From Shinella sp. UYSO24 (GTDB taxonomy: Bacteria; Pseudomonadota; Alphaproteobacteria; Rhizobiales; Rhizobiaceae), in contig CABHNZ010000019.1 in assembly GCA_902167985.1 (NCBI GenBank), positions 22,075-86,074 on the forward strand: a stretch of DNA of 64,000 nucleotides, written 5' to 3'. Under the pieces are notes generated by a model, which was not told the DNA's origin, did not search any database, and saw only the letters and a list, made by a program, of their open reading frames with translations. Positions 7,357-15,158 of this stretch are shown piece after piece. The translations under genes and the position numbers were made by a program. Position 1 is the stretch's first letter. Each line of letters opens with the position of its first letter.

Positions 7357-9224
7357 TCAACGGATTCGAGGCAGAAGTCGCGAGAGCATCCGGCGTCTTG
7401 AGTGTCTGGGCACGAGGTCCTCGTCGCTGACCAGCCGCGCTCCGCCCTCGCGCTTCTCGAGGGTAATCTTGCGGCTATGGAAGGCTTCGAGTTCGGCACG
7501 ATGCCCGACGCTCACGACGGTGACATCCGGCAGCTCGTCGATCATCATCTGCATGATCTTGTCCTGGCTCTTCTCATCGAGCGCGGATGTCGCCTCGTCC
7601 ATGACGACGATATCAGGGTGGTGGAGCAGCAGCCGGGCAAAGGCCAAGCGTTGTTTTTCGCCACCGGACAAGGTGTGATCCCAGGGGGCTTCGTCCTCGA
7701 TCTTGCTACTCAGGTGGCCAAGGCCGACCTTTTCGAGCGCGCCGGCGATCTTCTCCACCGACCACTCGTCTGCGCCATGCGGATAGGCAACGGCTCGCCG
7801 CAAGGTGCCTGATGGTATGTAAGGCTTCTGCGGCAGCATGAAGAGCCGGCTATCTGGACGAAAGCTGACGCTGCCGCCGCCCCATGGCCAAAGCCCCGAG
7901 ATGGCGCGCACGAGCGTGCTTTTGCCCGATCCGGATTCGCCGGCAACGAGAACCCGTTCGCCCGGCTCGATCTCAACCTGTGTTTCCTTGACGACCGCGG
8001 TTCCATCACCCAGCGAAAGGGAAAGATCGTGAAGACTGAGCATTGTCTCGCCCACTGTCTCGCCACGCTTGATGCGTCCGAGACTTTCGCTCTGTTCGGC
8101 GCGCTCAAGACCATCCAGCGACATCATCAGGGAAGCGACCCGTCGGGCAGACGCGTTCCAGTCCGCAAGCCGCGGGTAATTGTCGACGAGCCATCCGAAG
8201 GCCGTCTGGACGATCGTGAAGGCGGATGCTGCCTGCATGACCTCGCCAAGCGACATGCTGCCATCGAGAAACTTTGGCGCGCACAGAAGTACCGGCACGA
8301 CCGGGGCAATCAGCATCGAGCCATGCGACACAAGCGTGGTGCGCATGTACTGGTGGGCAAGAAGCCGCCATTGCTGACGCACGTTCTTGAACGAACGATC
8401 GAGGTCGTTGCGTTCCTCTTCCTCTCCGCCGAGCAACGCAATGCTTTCGCCGTTTTCCCGTACACGCGTCAAAGAGTACCGAAATTCCGCCTCGACCTGG
8501 TTCTTGACCTCGGAGACCTCGACGAAATGGCGGGCTATATAGGCAATCGAACCGGAAGTCGAGACGGCATAGATGATCGCGGCAACGACGAGGAAGCCCG
8601 GAATTGTGACGTACTGATCCGCAATCGGCAATGTCAGCGCGCCGCCGATGGTCCACAGAACGACGATGAAGGTCGAGGCGGAGACGAAGGCCGCGATTAC
8701 CCCCGAAACGAAATCCACCGGCGATTCCGTCGCAATCCGCATGTCTTCCGACAGGCGTGCCTCCGGGTTTTGATGATCGCCACCGATGAGGTTCAACTGG
8801 TAATATCGCCCATGGTCGAGCCATCGAGCGATCATCGCCTTGGTCAGCCAGGACCGCCAGCGGCGCTGGATCGTCATGCGCACGAAAACCTGGCTGGTCA
8901 CGAGCGCGACACTGCCGAGGACAAGCGGCGGAAAGATCATCCCGAGATGATAGACTGCCGGTGCATTGCGCTGTTCGATGGCGTCGAAAATTTCCCTGTT
9001 CCAGATGTTGAGGCCATACTGAACCCGACATTCATACCGATCAGGGCCAGCAGACCGATCGAGCAGGGCCAGGCAAGACGGTCGCCGCGGCGGCTCCAGT
9101 AGCCGCGCGCGCTGATCCAGAAGCGCTTCAGGAGATATTTCTTGCGTGCCCGCTCGGCCTCTTCGGGCGACAGATGTATATCTTCGTCGACAGCGTCAGG
9201 GAGTGGTTCGGCGGTGGGCGTCAA
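7357..9224 (-). pseudogene. SbmA/BacA- or YddA-type ABC exporter, frame broken once
   Basis: An ABC half-transporter with fused membrane and ATPase domains (PF06472 plus PF00005), about 622 residues when restored. The TTG start at 9224 has AGGAG upstream. The N-terminal part (KKYLLKRFWISARGYW, ALIGMNVGF) loses frame at 9018-9023; adding one C to give TTC-CAG reads on as QYGLNIWNREIFDAIEQRNA, the family's conserved motif, and joins the large frame. Walker A is GESGSGKST, the signature is LSGGEKQR, and Walker B is IVVMDEAT. Relatives move peptides or very-long-chain acyl compounds. A consensus EcfG promoter lies about 160 bases upstream. Confidence 0.8.
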
Positions 9225-9593
9225 CTGGCTCTCCTAAGCTCGACCGTATCACCCCACCTCAGGAACCGACCATGTGAGACACCTGTGCCGCCGGTGACGG
9301 CCTTCAAGACGTGGATCCGATGAGCCGTGACGTGCCCGGGGCGGGCAGGGATGGGGTGCCCTCACGCACTCGTGAGTGTCGACATAACGCGCGCACGGAC
9401 GGGCGGTTCCGCCTTGCGAGCGGTTGTCCGTGCTTGTCATCGGAAGCCTTGGGACGCGTGGAAGACGACGCCAAAATTTCATTCGACAAAGGAAACTTGG
9501 CGGGTTCCGAATGCTTCTACAGATATGGATAGCTACTCGATCGCGCCTTCGCTTTCCGTGATACCGTCGCGGTCACCTTGCTCCGTGTAGCGT
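9225..9593. other. Gap of 369 bases without a gene
   Basis: No convincing reading frame. It holds the minus-strand EcfG-type promoter at 9386-9410 and the 3' flank of the short-chain dehydrogenase gene. The distance from promoter to the exporter start implies a long 5' leader. Confidence 0.6.
9386..9410 (-). promoter_or_regulatory. EcfG-type promoter upstream of the ABC exporter
   Basis: On the minus strand GGAAC (9410-9406), a 16-base spacer and CGTT (9389-9386) match the consensus exactly. Transcription would begin about 155 bases before the TTG start at 9224. Confidence 0.75.
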
Positions 9594-10277
9594 TCACCAC
9601 TCGATAGCGCTACCGTCATATGCGACGAATGAACCTGTGTCGCCGGGTTGGAGGCGGTTCAGGACCGCAAGAATATTTCTTGCAGCTGTTGCGGGTTGTG
9701 TCGTCTGGTGCCCTGAGACGTAGGGGGCGGAGAGTTTTGTTTCGACGGTCCCAGGGTGGGTCGCAACGATGACACTTTCTGGATGGGTACGGCTAACCTC
9801 AATGGCGGCAGTCCTGACAATCTGCTTCAGTGCTGCCTTTGAGGCCCGGTAAGAGACCCACCCTCCTAATCGGTTGTCGCCTATGGAGCCGACACGCGCA
9901 GACAGGAATGCTGAAAGAGACCGGCCCTTCCGGTCGAGCAATGGAAGGAAGTGCTTAGCGATCAGCGCGGGACCGATGGCATTTACGCTAAAGTGCTCCA
10001 ACATCACATTCGGGCTAATTTGCCGTAGAGACTTCTCTGGCCCGGTCCCGGCTATGGTCAGTACGCCCGTGGCACATATGAGAACGTGGATGGGCTGACC
10101 TCCCAGCTTTGAAGCCGCCTCTGCGACCATTTGCTCGTTGGTGATGTCCAAACCATCAGACGCTCGCGAAATACAAATAGCCTCGCCCAACTTGTTATCA
10201 GTCAGAAGCGCCTCATGGATAGCAGATCCAATGCCCCCTGAGGCGCCGACAACGACGGCGCGATATCCTTCAGGCAA
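9594..10277 (-). CDS. Short-chain dehydrogenase/reductase (C-factor-like)
   Basis: An SDR-family oxidoreductase of about 227 residues. The cofactor motif is VVVGASGGIGSAI (a G-x-x-G-x-G form) near the N-terminus, the NAG-equivalent is CATGVL, and the catalytic Y-x-x-x-K is YRASK, preceded by the Ser region (LSARVGSIGD). Similarity in pattern to CsgA/C-factor SDRs suggests NAD(P)H-dependent reduction of a small carbonyl substrate. The start is uncertain: TTG at 10277 gives a normal N-terminus, while the frame remains open to a GTG at 10328, which would run through the palindrome at 10286-10309. No good ribosome site is visible. Confidence 0.75.
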   Translation of the reverse strand: MPEGYRAVVVGASGGIGSAIHEALLTDNKLGEAICISRASDGLDITNEQMVAEAASKLGGQPIHVLICATGVLTIAGTGPEKSLRQISPNVMLEHFSVNAIGPALIAKHFLPLLDRKGRSLSAFLSARVGSIGDNRLGGWVSYRASKAALKQIVRTAAIEVSRTHPESVIVATHPGTVETKLSAPYVSGHQTTQPATAARNILAVLNRLQPGDTGSFVAYDGSAIEW

Positions 10278-10285
10278 TGAGGAAA

Positions 10286-10309
10286 GCAAAGGCCCTGCAG
10301 GGCCTTTGC
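10286..10309. terminator. Perfect 24-base palindrome, probable terminator
   Basis: GCAAAGGCCCTG and CAGGGCCTTTGC are perfectly complementary with no spacer, 16 bases past the stop of the small secreted protein gene on the minus strand, followed there by TTTCC. The likely role is termination between that gene and the SDR gene. Confidence 0.5.
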
Positions 10310-10324
10310 CGTAACCGGTTTGGG

Positions 10325-10594
10325 TCACCTTTGAAGTGCCCCGCCGATGATCGCGCCAATGGCGAAGGCGGCGGCAGGGTACCAGAAACCATCTGGGCCA
10401 CGACGATAGCCGCGACGATGTTCGTGCGAACCACGATAGCCATGGTAATATCCATGGCCGTCCTTCCCACGATGTGGGCCCCAGCCTTTGGGATAATGCT
10501 GACCATGCGGCGGCGGCCTGTGATCCTGCGCTTCCGCAATGAGCGGGGTAAGGGCCATGCCAGCGGCGACGATAATTGCGAGTGATTTCTTCAT
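10325..10594 (-). CDS. Small secreted His/Gly/Tyr-rich protein
   Basis: An 89-residue precursor with a signal peptide (MKKSLAIIVAAGMALTPLIAEA, cleavage near residue 22). A His-, Gly-, Tyr- and Arg-rich segment follows (HGYYHGYRGSHEHRRGYRRG), then a hydrophobic C-terminus (PAAAFAIGAIIGGALQ). The layout resembles rhizobial BA14K- or RcnB-like periplasmic proteins, but I cannot place it firmly; His-rich segments may bind metals. The start at 10594 is fixed by the signal peptide. The palindrome at 10286-10309 probably terminates it. Confidence 0.75.
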   Translation of the reverse strand: MKKSLAIIVAAGMALTPLIAEAQDHRPPPHGQHYPKGWGPHRGKDGHGYYHGYRGSHEHRRGYRRGPDGFWYPAAAFAIGAIIGGALQR

Positions 10595-10668
10595 GTGAAA
10601 TGCCTGATATGTCTCGTTATGGTCTGGAAGAAGATAGAGCGAAGACGGCGCCCGGCAACGGAGATTGA

Positions 10669-10887
10669 TCAACCTGGATGTCGAAGCCACTTGTGTCTCT
10701 CGATGCCCGACCTGATCGCCGCGGACGTACGTTTGCCCTCGCGAAACAAGGTCAGAATTGCCGCAGCGCCTATCTCATACTCGGGAGAGCCACGCTCGAT
10801 ACAGTTGGTGGGGCTCCACTCAAGAAGTTCCAATTCGACGACGTCAAGGTCGCCCGGAGTGAGCGCCGAATGGATGAACATTTTCAT
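10669..10887 (-). CDS. Small hypothetical protein
   Basis: A 72-residue soluble protein starting MKMFIHSALTPGDLDVVELE at 10887 (GGTAGAG upstream). The longer frame adds 28 unlikely residues. I know of no assigned function; small proteins with a similar opening occur in rhizobia (from memory). The C-terminal half (EIGAAAILTLFREGKRTSAAIRSG) is predicted helical. It lies in a run of small genes on the minus strand. Confidence 0.6.
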   Translation of the reverse strand: MKMFIHSALTPGDLDVVELELLEWSPTNCIERGSPEYEIGAAAILTLFREGKRTSAAIRSGIERHKWLRHPG

Positions 10888-10982
10888 TGTGACTCTACCG
10901 GCGAAGGTAAAAAACGCCGCTGATTTGAAGGGGGACACACGGCTGCCCGGGGAGCCTAGTCTCGGTTGCATCGCAATCGTGG

Positions 10983-11150
10983 CTAGTGCGAAGGCTGGTT
11001 GGACTGGCCGCTCGGCGGAGTGATGTTTTGCCCATCGGGACTACCGGGCTTCAGAACGGTAAAATACAGACCCGCCACAACGATGCCGATGGCGAAAATC
11101 ACGCCGACGAAGGTGAACATCTTGTGGCTGGCCTTCTTTTCAGTATTCAA
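10983..11150 (-). CDS. Small single-pass membrane protein
   Basis: A protein of about 55 residues from a TTG start at 11150 with GGAG upstream: LNTEKKASHKMFTFVGVIFA, then one transmembrane helix ending FTVLKPG and a short polar tail rich in Pro, Gln and Ser. No longer start is convincing. A near-consensus EcfG promoter 35 bases upstream supports a real transcript. Function unknown. Confidence 0.55.
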   Translation of the reverse strand: MNTEKKASHKMFTFVGVIFAIGIVVAGLYFTVLKPGSPDGQNITPPSGQSNQPSH

Positions 11151-11184
11151 ACCGGTGCTCCATTTCTGATTCGGTGCCGCTCTT

Positions 11185-11209
11185 AACGCGGAGCACGCCA
11201 ACAAGTTTC
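11185..11209 (-). promoter_or_regulatory. Near-consensus EcfG promoter
   Basis: On the minus strand GAAAC (11209-11205; one mismatch to GGAAC), a 16-base spacer and CGTT (11188-11185). It lies 35 bases before the TTG start at 11150. Confidence 0.45.
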
Positions 11210-11420
11210 ATCCGAAGCTTGCATTTGTTTCTCGTTGGATCCGCTAAAGCCTAGCCAGACGACTTCGCGGGAGAAACGCAATGTCTCCTCGGGAAGCGCC
11301 GAGCGCATATCATTCTGATGTGGATGTTCTTGCGCGGTTTCGTCGCACGAGTGGTGGGGAACACCCGGCAACGCCCGACATTGTTGCAGTGCAATAACAT
11401 AGGGGCAGGGCTTTTCCCGC

Positions 11421-12847
11421 ATGACATCAAACTCCCAAAACGTTTCCACGAGCTCAGGCGCTTCAACTCCGAAGCAGATCCGGTATCTGAATTTCATCAC
11501 GCAGTCGCCACTCTCGGGGCCCTGGCATTCGGCTACGATACCGGCGTCATTGCGGGAGCACTGCCGTTTATGAGCAAGGCAGTGCACGAGGGAGGCTTGG
11601 GACTGACAGCCTTTTCGGAGGGGCTCGTCACATCGGCATTGATCATTGGAGCTGCCCTCGGCTCCTTTGCGGCTGGTCAGCTTTCCGATCGGTTCGGAAG
11701 GCGAAAATGCCTTCTTGTTCTAGCTGTCGTATTTTTTGTTGGCGCGCTTGGGACTGCATTCGCTCCCGATATCCCAATCATGGTCGCGATGCGCTTCATC
11801 CTCGGGATCGGTGTGGGCGGCTCCTCCACGATCGTCCCGCTTTTCATAGCTGAAGTCGCTCCTCCGAAGCGTCGGGCACGCTTGGTAACACGGAGCGAGC
11901 TGATGATCGTCAGCGGCCAGATGGTTGCATACGTCACCAGCGCTGTTCTCGCGCATGTCGTCGACAATCCCGAAGTCTGGCGCATCATGCTTGGTCTTGC
12001 CGCAGTGCCGGCAGTCCTTCTATGGGTCGGCATGATGTTCGCGCCGGAATCGCCGCGCTGGCTCGCCCAACACGGCCGTGAGAACGACGCTCGCGACGTC
12101 ATGAAGGCAATCCGCCGGGATCCTCAGCAGCGAGAAAAAGAGATGGCGGCGATGACCGATGCTTCCTCTGACGAGGATGCTGCGTCCTTCGCAGATCTGC
12201 GTGAACCTTGGATCCGCAACCTTCTGCTGATCGGAATCGGTCTCGGCTTTGTGGCGCAGTTCTCCGGTATCAATGCCTTCATGTATTTCACCCCGATCAT
12301 CTTGCAGTCTACGGGCCTTACGACCGAAGCAGCCCTGACGGCAACCATCGGGAACGGCGTGGTTTCCCTTCTCGCCACTTGTCTAGGGCTATGGCTGATC
12401 GGCCGAGTTCCACGTCGCCGCATGCTGCTGACCGGCCTGTCCGGGGTTCTGGTGGCACAGCTCGCTCTCGGTCTCGCTCTACAGCAGATGCCCGATGGCG
12501 CAGCGCGCAGCTATGCCGCGCTTGGCATCATCTTTGTCTTCCTCTTCTGCTACCAGAGCATGGTGTCGACCACCTACTGGCTGATGATGTCGGAACTCTA
12601 CCCTCAGCGCATGCGTGGAATGATCGCCGGCATTGCTGTCGCCCTCCAGTGGGTGTTCAATGCGACCGTTGCCTTCCTATTCCCGATGATCATGTCGGTT
12701 GTCGGCTACTCGACGTTCTTCATCTTCTTCGCGATCAACGTGCTTTCTGTACTGTTCGTCGCGCGGTTTGTCCCAGAAACACGGGGGAAATCACTGGAGA
12801 AGCTGGAAGCACATCTGCAACGGGAACTCACCCCCGAGCCGGCTTAA
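11421..12847 (+). pseudogene. MFS sugar transporter, frame broken once near the start
   Basis: A sugar-porter-type major facilitator of about 476 residues. The ATG at 11421 (AGGGGCAGGG upstream) begins a normal N-terminus ending TPKQIRYLNFIT. At 11500-11501 one G appears to be missing; restoring it gives ITAVATLGALAFGYDTGVIA, the conserved first helix. Twelve helices follow with family motifs GQLSDRFGRRK, SPRWLAQ, a central QFSGINAFMYF and the C-terminal PETRGKSLE. The PETRG and Q-x-S-G-I-N motifs mark the sugar porter family (polyols, hexoses, inositol), but the substrate is not identifiable. Read literally, the long frame would start at 11318 with a non-homologous leader. Confidence 0.85.
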
Positions 12848-13423
12848 TCGTGGCGGGAAGGAGTATCGAAAAATGCCGGGTTCTTCGTCTCGGTCGATCC
12901 TACTCCCAGCTGTTTGTTAAACACATTCGAAAAGCCTGCCGCACCTCATTCTGATATAGTCGCGGGCGTTTCGTTTGAGGCTGGGTCCGCTAAAAAAGCG
13001 GCGGGTGGAATATCGTGATCGAAACTCACATAGAAAAAGATGGAATAACCAGTTGAGCTGGCCACGCCAATTAGGCTCCCATTAAGAGCTCAGATGAGTT
13101 CCCGTTCGGTGTGAAGTGAGGAAAGATAGGATAATATTCATGGCGGCGGTCATCATTCGAGATATCTCTGACGATATCGAGCGCTACGTGTCCGTGCAGC
13201 TCACGGTCGTAGAACCGAAGGCGAGATTCGAGAGTTCCTTGAAGCCCCGGTTCATCCGTCTGGACGCCTGAAGCTTCGATCATTGCTCGCGCAACATCGG
13301 CCGTGATACCGAACTGTCACGGAATGCGCAACCGAACCCTAGCAGCCAGCGCCTGAGGCTGCTGTGATTGACCGTCAGCAGACAACCTGATGATGATCGA
13401 CTCTTTGAAAAGCAATTTTTATT
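12848..13423. other. Intergenic region, no firm gene
   Basis: Between the MFS gene and the promoter at 13424. It contains only one weak minus-strand frame (13071..13283), listed separately, and no repeat or terminator I would defend. Confidence 0.5.
13071..13283 (-). CDS. Doubtful 70-residue hypothetical protein
   Basis: A frame from ATG at 13283 (MIEASGVQTDEPGLQGTLES). The composition is protein-like (mixed acidic and aromatic residues, HGHVALDIVRDISNDD), but there is no good ribosome site and no recognisable domain. The same frame is open for a few codons upstream (GITADVARA) before a stop, so it may be a remnant of a longer gene. Low confidence. Confidence 0.25.
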   Translation of the reverse strand: MIEASGVQTDEPGLQGTLESRLRFYDRELHGHVALDIVRDISNDDRRHEYYPIFPHFTPNGNSSELLMGA

Positions 13424-13448
13424 GGAACGCGTTTGACACATTTTCGTT
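13424..13448 (+). promoter_or_regulatory. EcfG-type promoter
   Basis: GGAAC (13424-13428), a 16-base spacer and CGTT (13445-13448) match the consensus exactly, 29 bases before the start codon at 13477. Confidence 0.85.
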
Positions 13449-13476
13449 TCTTCTACTCAACGAAGGGAGAAACAAA

Positions 13477-13776
13477 ATGCTCAAGGTAATCGCAACGTCG
13501 GCTCTGGTTCTTGGTTTGGCTTCTTCCGCATTCGCTCAGACTAGTGCTGGTAGCGACAAACCGATGTCGAACACCAAAGACCACAACCAGATGATGATGA
13601 ATTCGGACGGCAACAAGACGGATGGCACGACCACGAATTCGGTCGGCACGACGCCGGGTGTGTCGGGAAATTCAGCCGCCGACCAGACGGAAAAATGCCC
13701 TGCCGGTTCGCCGGGTGTTGGCACGCAGGGCACGGCTCCCGGCGACAAGGTATCGAAGGCTACCAACTGCCAGTAA
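13477..13776 (+). CDS. Small secreted low-complexity protein
   Basis: A 99-residue precursor: signal peptide MLKVIATSALVLGLASSAFA (cleavage after residue 20), then a polar Asn/Ser/Thr/Gly-rich mature chain with two Cys (EKCPAGSPG and the C-terminal ATNCQ) that could form a disulfide. No known domain. The ribosome site is AAGGGAGA. It has an exact stress-type promoter and its own terminator, so it is a single-gene unit likely induced in the general stress response. Confidence 0.75.
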   Translation: MLKVIATSALVLGLASSAFAQTSAGSDKPMSNTKDHNQMMMNSDGNKTDGTTTNSVGTTPGVSGNSAADQTEKCPAGSPGVGTQGTAPGDKVSKATNCQ

Positions 13777-13800
13777 TGCTACCTACTGGTATTTTCGAAG

Positions 13801-13829
13801 GGTCTCGGCGTTTTCGCCGGGGCCTTTTG
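13801..13829 (+). terminator. Rho-independent terminator
   Basis: GGTCTCGGCG (13801-13810) pairs with CGCCGGGGCC (13815-13824) with two G-U pairs and a TTTT loop, followed by TTTTG. It is 24 bases after the stop at 13776. Confidence 0.7.
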
Positions 13830-13944
13830 TGCCCGTTTGTCGTCTATGCGGAAGCAGTCCTTCCATTAAAGTTGCGCCTGGGCGATTGGGCACCCGAGAC
13901 CGCCAGCCGGACTAAGTTGAGGCGAGTGCCTCCCAAGGGGACCT

Positions 13945-13969
13945 GGAACAATCTCTCTCCAGATTTGTT
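13945..13969 (+). promoter_or_regulatory. Near-consensus EcfG promoter for the second PRC-barrel gene
   Basis: GGAAC (13945-13949), a 16-base spacer and TGTT (13966-13969); one base differs from CGTT. It lies 32 bases before the start at 14002. Confidence 0.5.
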
Positions 13970-14001
13970 TGCCAGTTTCCATACACACGGAGGAAACGAT
14001 T

Positions 14002-14298
14002 ATGGACCACACCAATCACGTACGCCTGACCCAGACTGAGCTTACTCCCACCATCCTCGAAGGCGCCACAATCTATGGCGCAGATGACCACAAAGTTGGC
14101 AAGCTGGACCATGTTCATGCTGCCGGCATGGGCAGCCAGGCGATCATCGATGTCGGCGGGTTCCTGGGGATCGGCGCGAAGCCTGTCGCAGTTCCGCTGT
14201 CCGACCTCGAGTTCATGCGCGACGAGGATGGCGACGTGCATGCCGTCACGACCTGGACCAAGGACCAGCTCAAAGACATGCCTGAGCACAAGCACTGA
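14002..14298 (+). CDS. PRC-barrel domain protein, cytoplasmic
   Basis: A 98-residue protein that is essentially one PRC-barrel: GATIYGADDHKVGKLDHVHA, then IDVGGFLGIGAKPVAVPLSD and a short C-terminal stretch. The G-G-F-L-G-I-G turn is shared with the secreted PRC-barrel at 3773. There is no signal peptide. The ribosome site GGAGG lies at 13989-13993. In this family PRC-barrels occur as small stress proteins or tethers; the partner here is unknown. Its stop is followed by a strong terminator; the nominal end of the convergent ATPase gene runs antisense through this gene. Confidence 0.85.
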   Translation: MDHTNHVRLTQTELTPTILEGATIYGADDHKVGKLDHVHAAGMGSQAIIDVGGFLGIGAKPVAVPLSDLEFMRDEDGDVHAVTTWTKDQLKDMPEHKH

Positions 14299-15140
14299 GA
14301 TAGCAAGAGCCCGGCCCCAGCGCCGGGCTCTTTTGTTGCCTGCTCGAATGCCAACAGCCTCCCGTAGATTGCCTGCAGCCGATCGGGTGTCATGATCTCT
14401 GCCGGCTTGCCCCGCGCGATGATCTCACCAGAGTGAAGAGCAACGATGTCGTCGCAGACGCGCCCGGCCATATTGACGTCATGGAGGACGACGATCACGC
14501 CCAGTCCCCGCTCTTCCGTCAACCGCCGAACCAGCGAAAGAACGTCCACCTGATGGGAGATATCCAGCGCCGAGGTCGGCTCGTCGAGGAGGAGGCATTT
14601 GGGGTTTTGCGCGACCAGCATGGCAAGCCACACCCGCTGCCGTTCGCCGCCGGACAGTGTATCGATGGCGCGATCACGATAGGTCGAGACATCTGTCAGC
14701 TCCATCGCTTCCTCGACTATTCGCCGGTCCTCGGCACCGAAGCGGCCGAGCGGTCCATGCCAGGGATAACGCCCAAGCGCCACGAGTTCACTGACGAGCA
14801 TGCCAGCCGCCCCCGGTGGCTGCTGTGGCAGATAGGCGACCTTGCGGGCATAGGGCCGGTCGCGCCATTCCTCCAGTCTCCTGCCTTCGAAGGAGATCGC
14901 TCCTTCGGTCGGCGTGTGCTGGCGCGCGAGAAGCTTGATCAGGGTCGATTTTCCCGAGCCGTTGTGTCCGATAAGGCCGATCATCCTGCGGGTGGGAAGC
15001 GTCAATGTCAGCGGCTTCAGGAGAACGCGCTGTCCGACCGAAAAGCTTGCCTGCGAGATCTCGAACAAGGGTGTACTCGCTTTGGCGGCCTCTGCCTGCG
15101 TTGAAGGGTGCAATTCAAGGTTTCTCGATGGATCGTGCAT
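14115..15140 (-). CDS. fhuC: Iron-siderophore ABC transporter ATPase (FhuC-like), altered C-terminus
   Basis: ATPase of an iron(III)-siderophore importer. Walker A is GHNGSGKST (residues 58-66), the Q-loop region is YLPQQPPGA, the signature is LSGGERQR, Walker B is CLLLDEPTSALD, and the switch His is in VVLHDVNMAG. Homology runs to about MTPDRLQAIYG (near 14345); after that the frame continues about 75 residues as antisense of the PRC-barrel gene, instead of the usual short tail. The family is about 260-270 residues, so the true end is lost or rearranged. It is last in the fecI-fecR-receptor-fhuD-fhuB-fhuC series, 18 bases after fhuB. Confidence 0.8.
   Translation of the reverse strand: MHDPSRNLELHPSTQAEAAKASTPLFEISQASFSVGQRVLLKPLTLTLPTRRMIGLIGHNGSGKSTLIKLLARQHTPTEGAISFEGRRLEEWRDRPYARKVAYLPQQPPGAAGMLVSELVALGRYPWHGPLGRFGAEDRRIVEEAMELTDVSTYRDRAIDTLSGGERQRVWLAMLVAQNPKCLLLDEPTSALDISHQVDVLSLVRRLTEERGLGVIVVLHDVNMAGRVCDDIVALHSGEIIARGKPAEIMTPDRLQAIYGRLLAFEQATKEPGAGAGLLLSQCLCSGMSLSWSLVQVVTACTSPSSSRMNSRSDSGTATGFAPIPRNPPTSMIAWLPMPAA
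14307..14335. terminator. Strong terminator between convergent genes
   Basis: GAGCCCGGC (14307-14315) pairs perfectly with GCCGGGCTC (14322-14330), followed by TTTTGTT. It ends the PRC-barrel transcript and could act on the opposing fhuC transcript. Confidence 0.8.
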
Positions 15141-15158
15141 GTGATCTGCCTCGCGCTC

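Noticed and set aside
11318..11500. MFS transporter apparently truncated at its 5' end by recombination
   Set aside because: A single missing base explains the odd N-terminus fully, so no rearrangement is needed.
11183..11587. Minus-strand frame of 134 codons (a start at 11494 reads MKFRYRICFGVEAPELVETF) overlapping the MFS gene
   Set aside because: It looked like a small gene at first. The plus strand from the ATG at 11421 gives a normal sugar-porter N-terminus once one G is restored at 11500, so this frame is a shadow.
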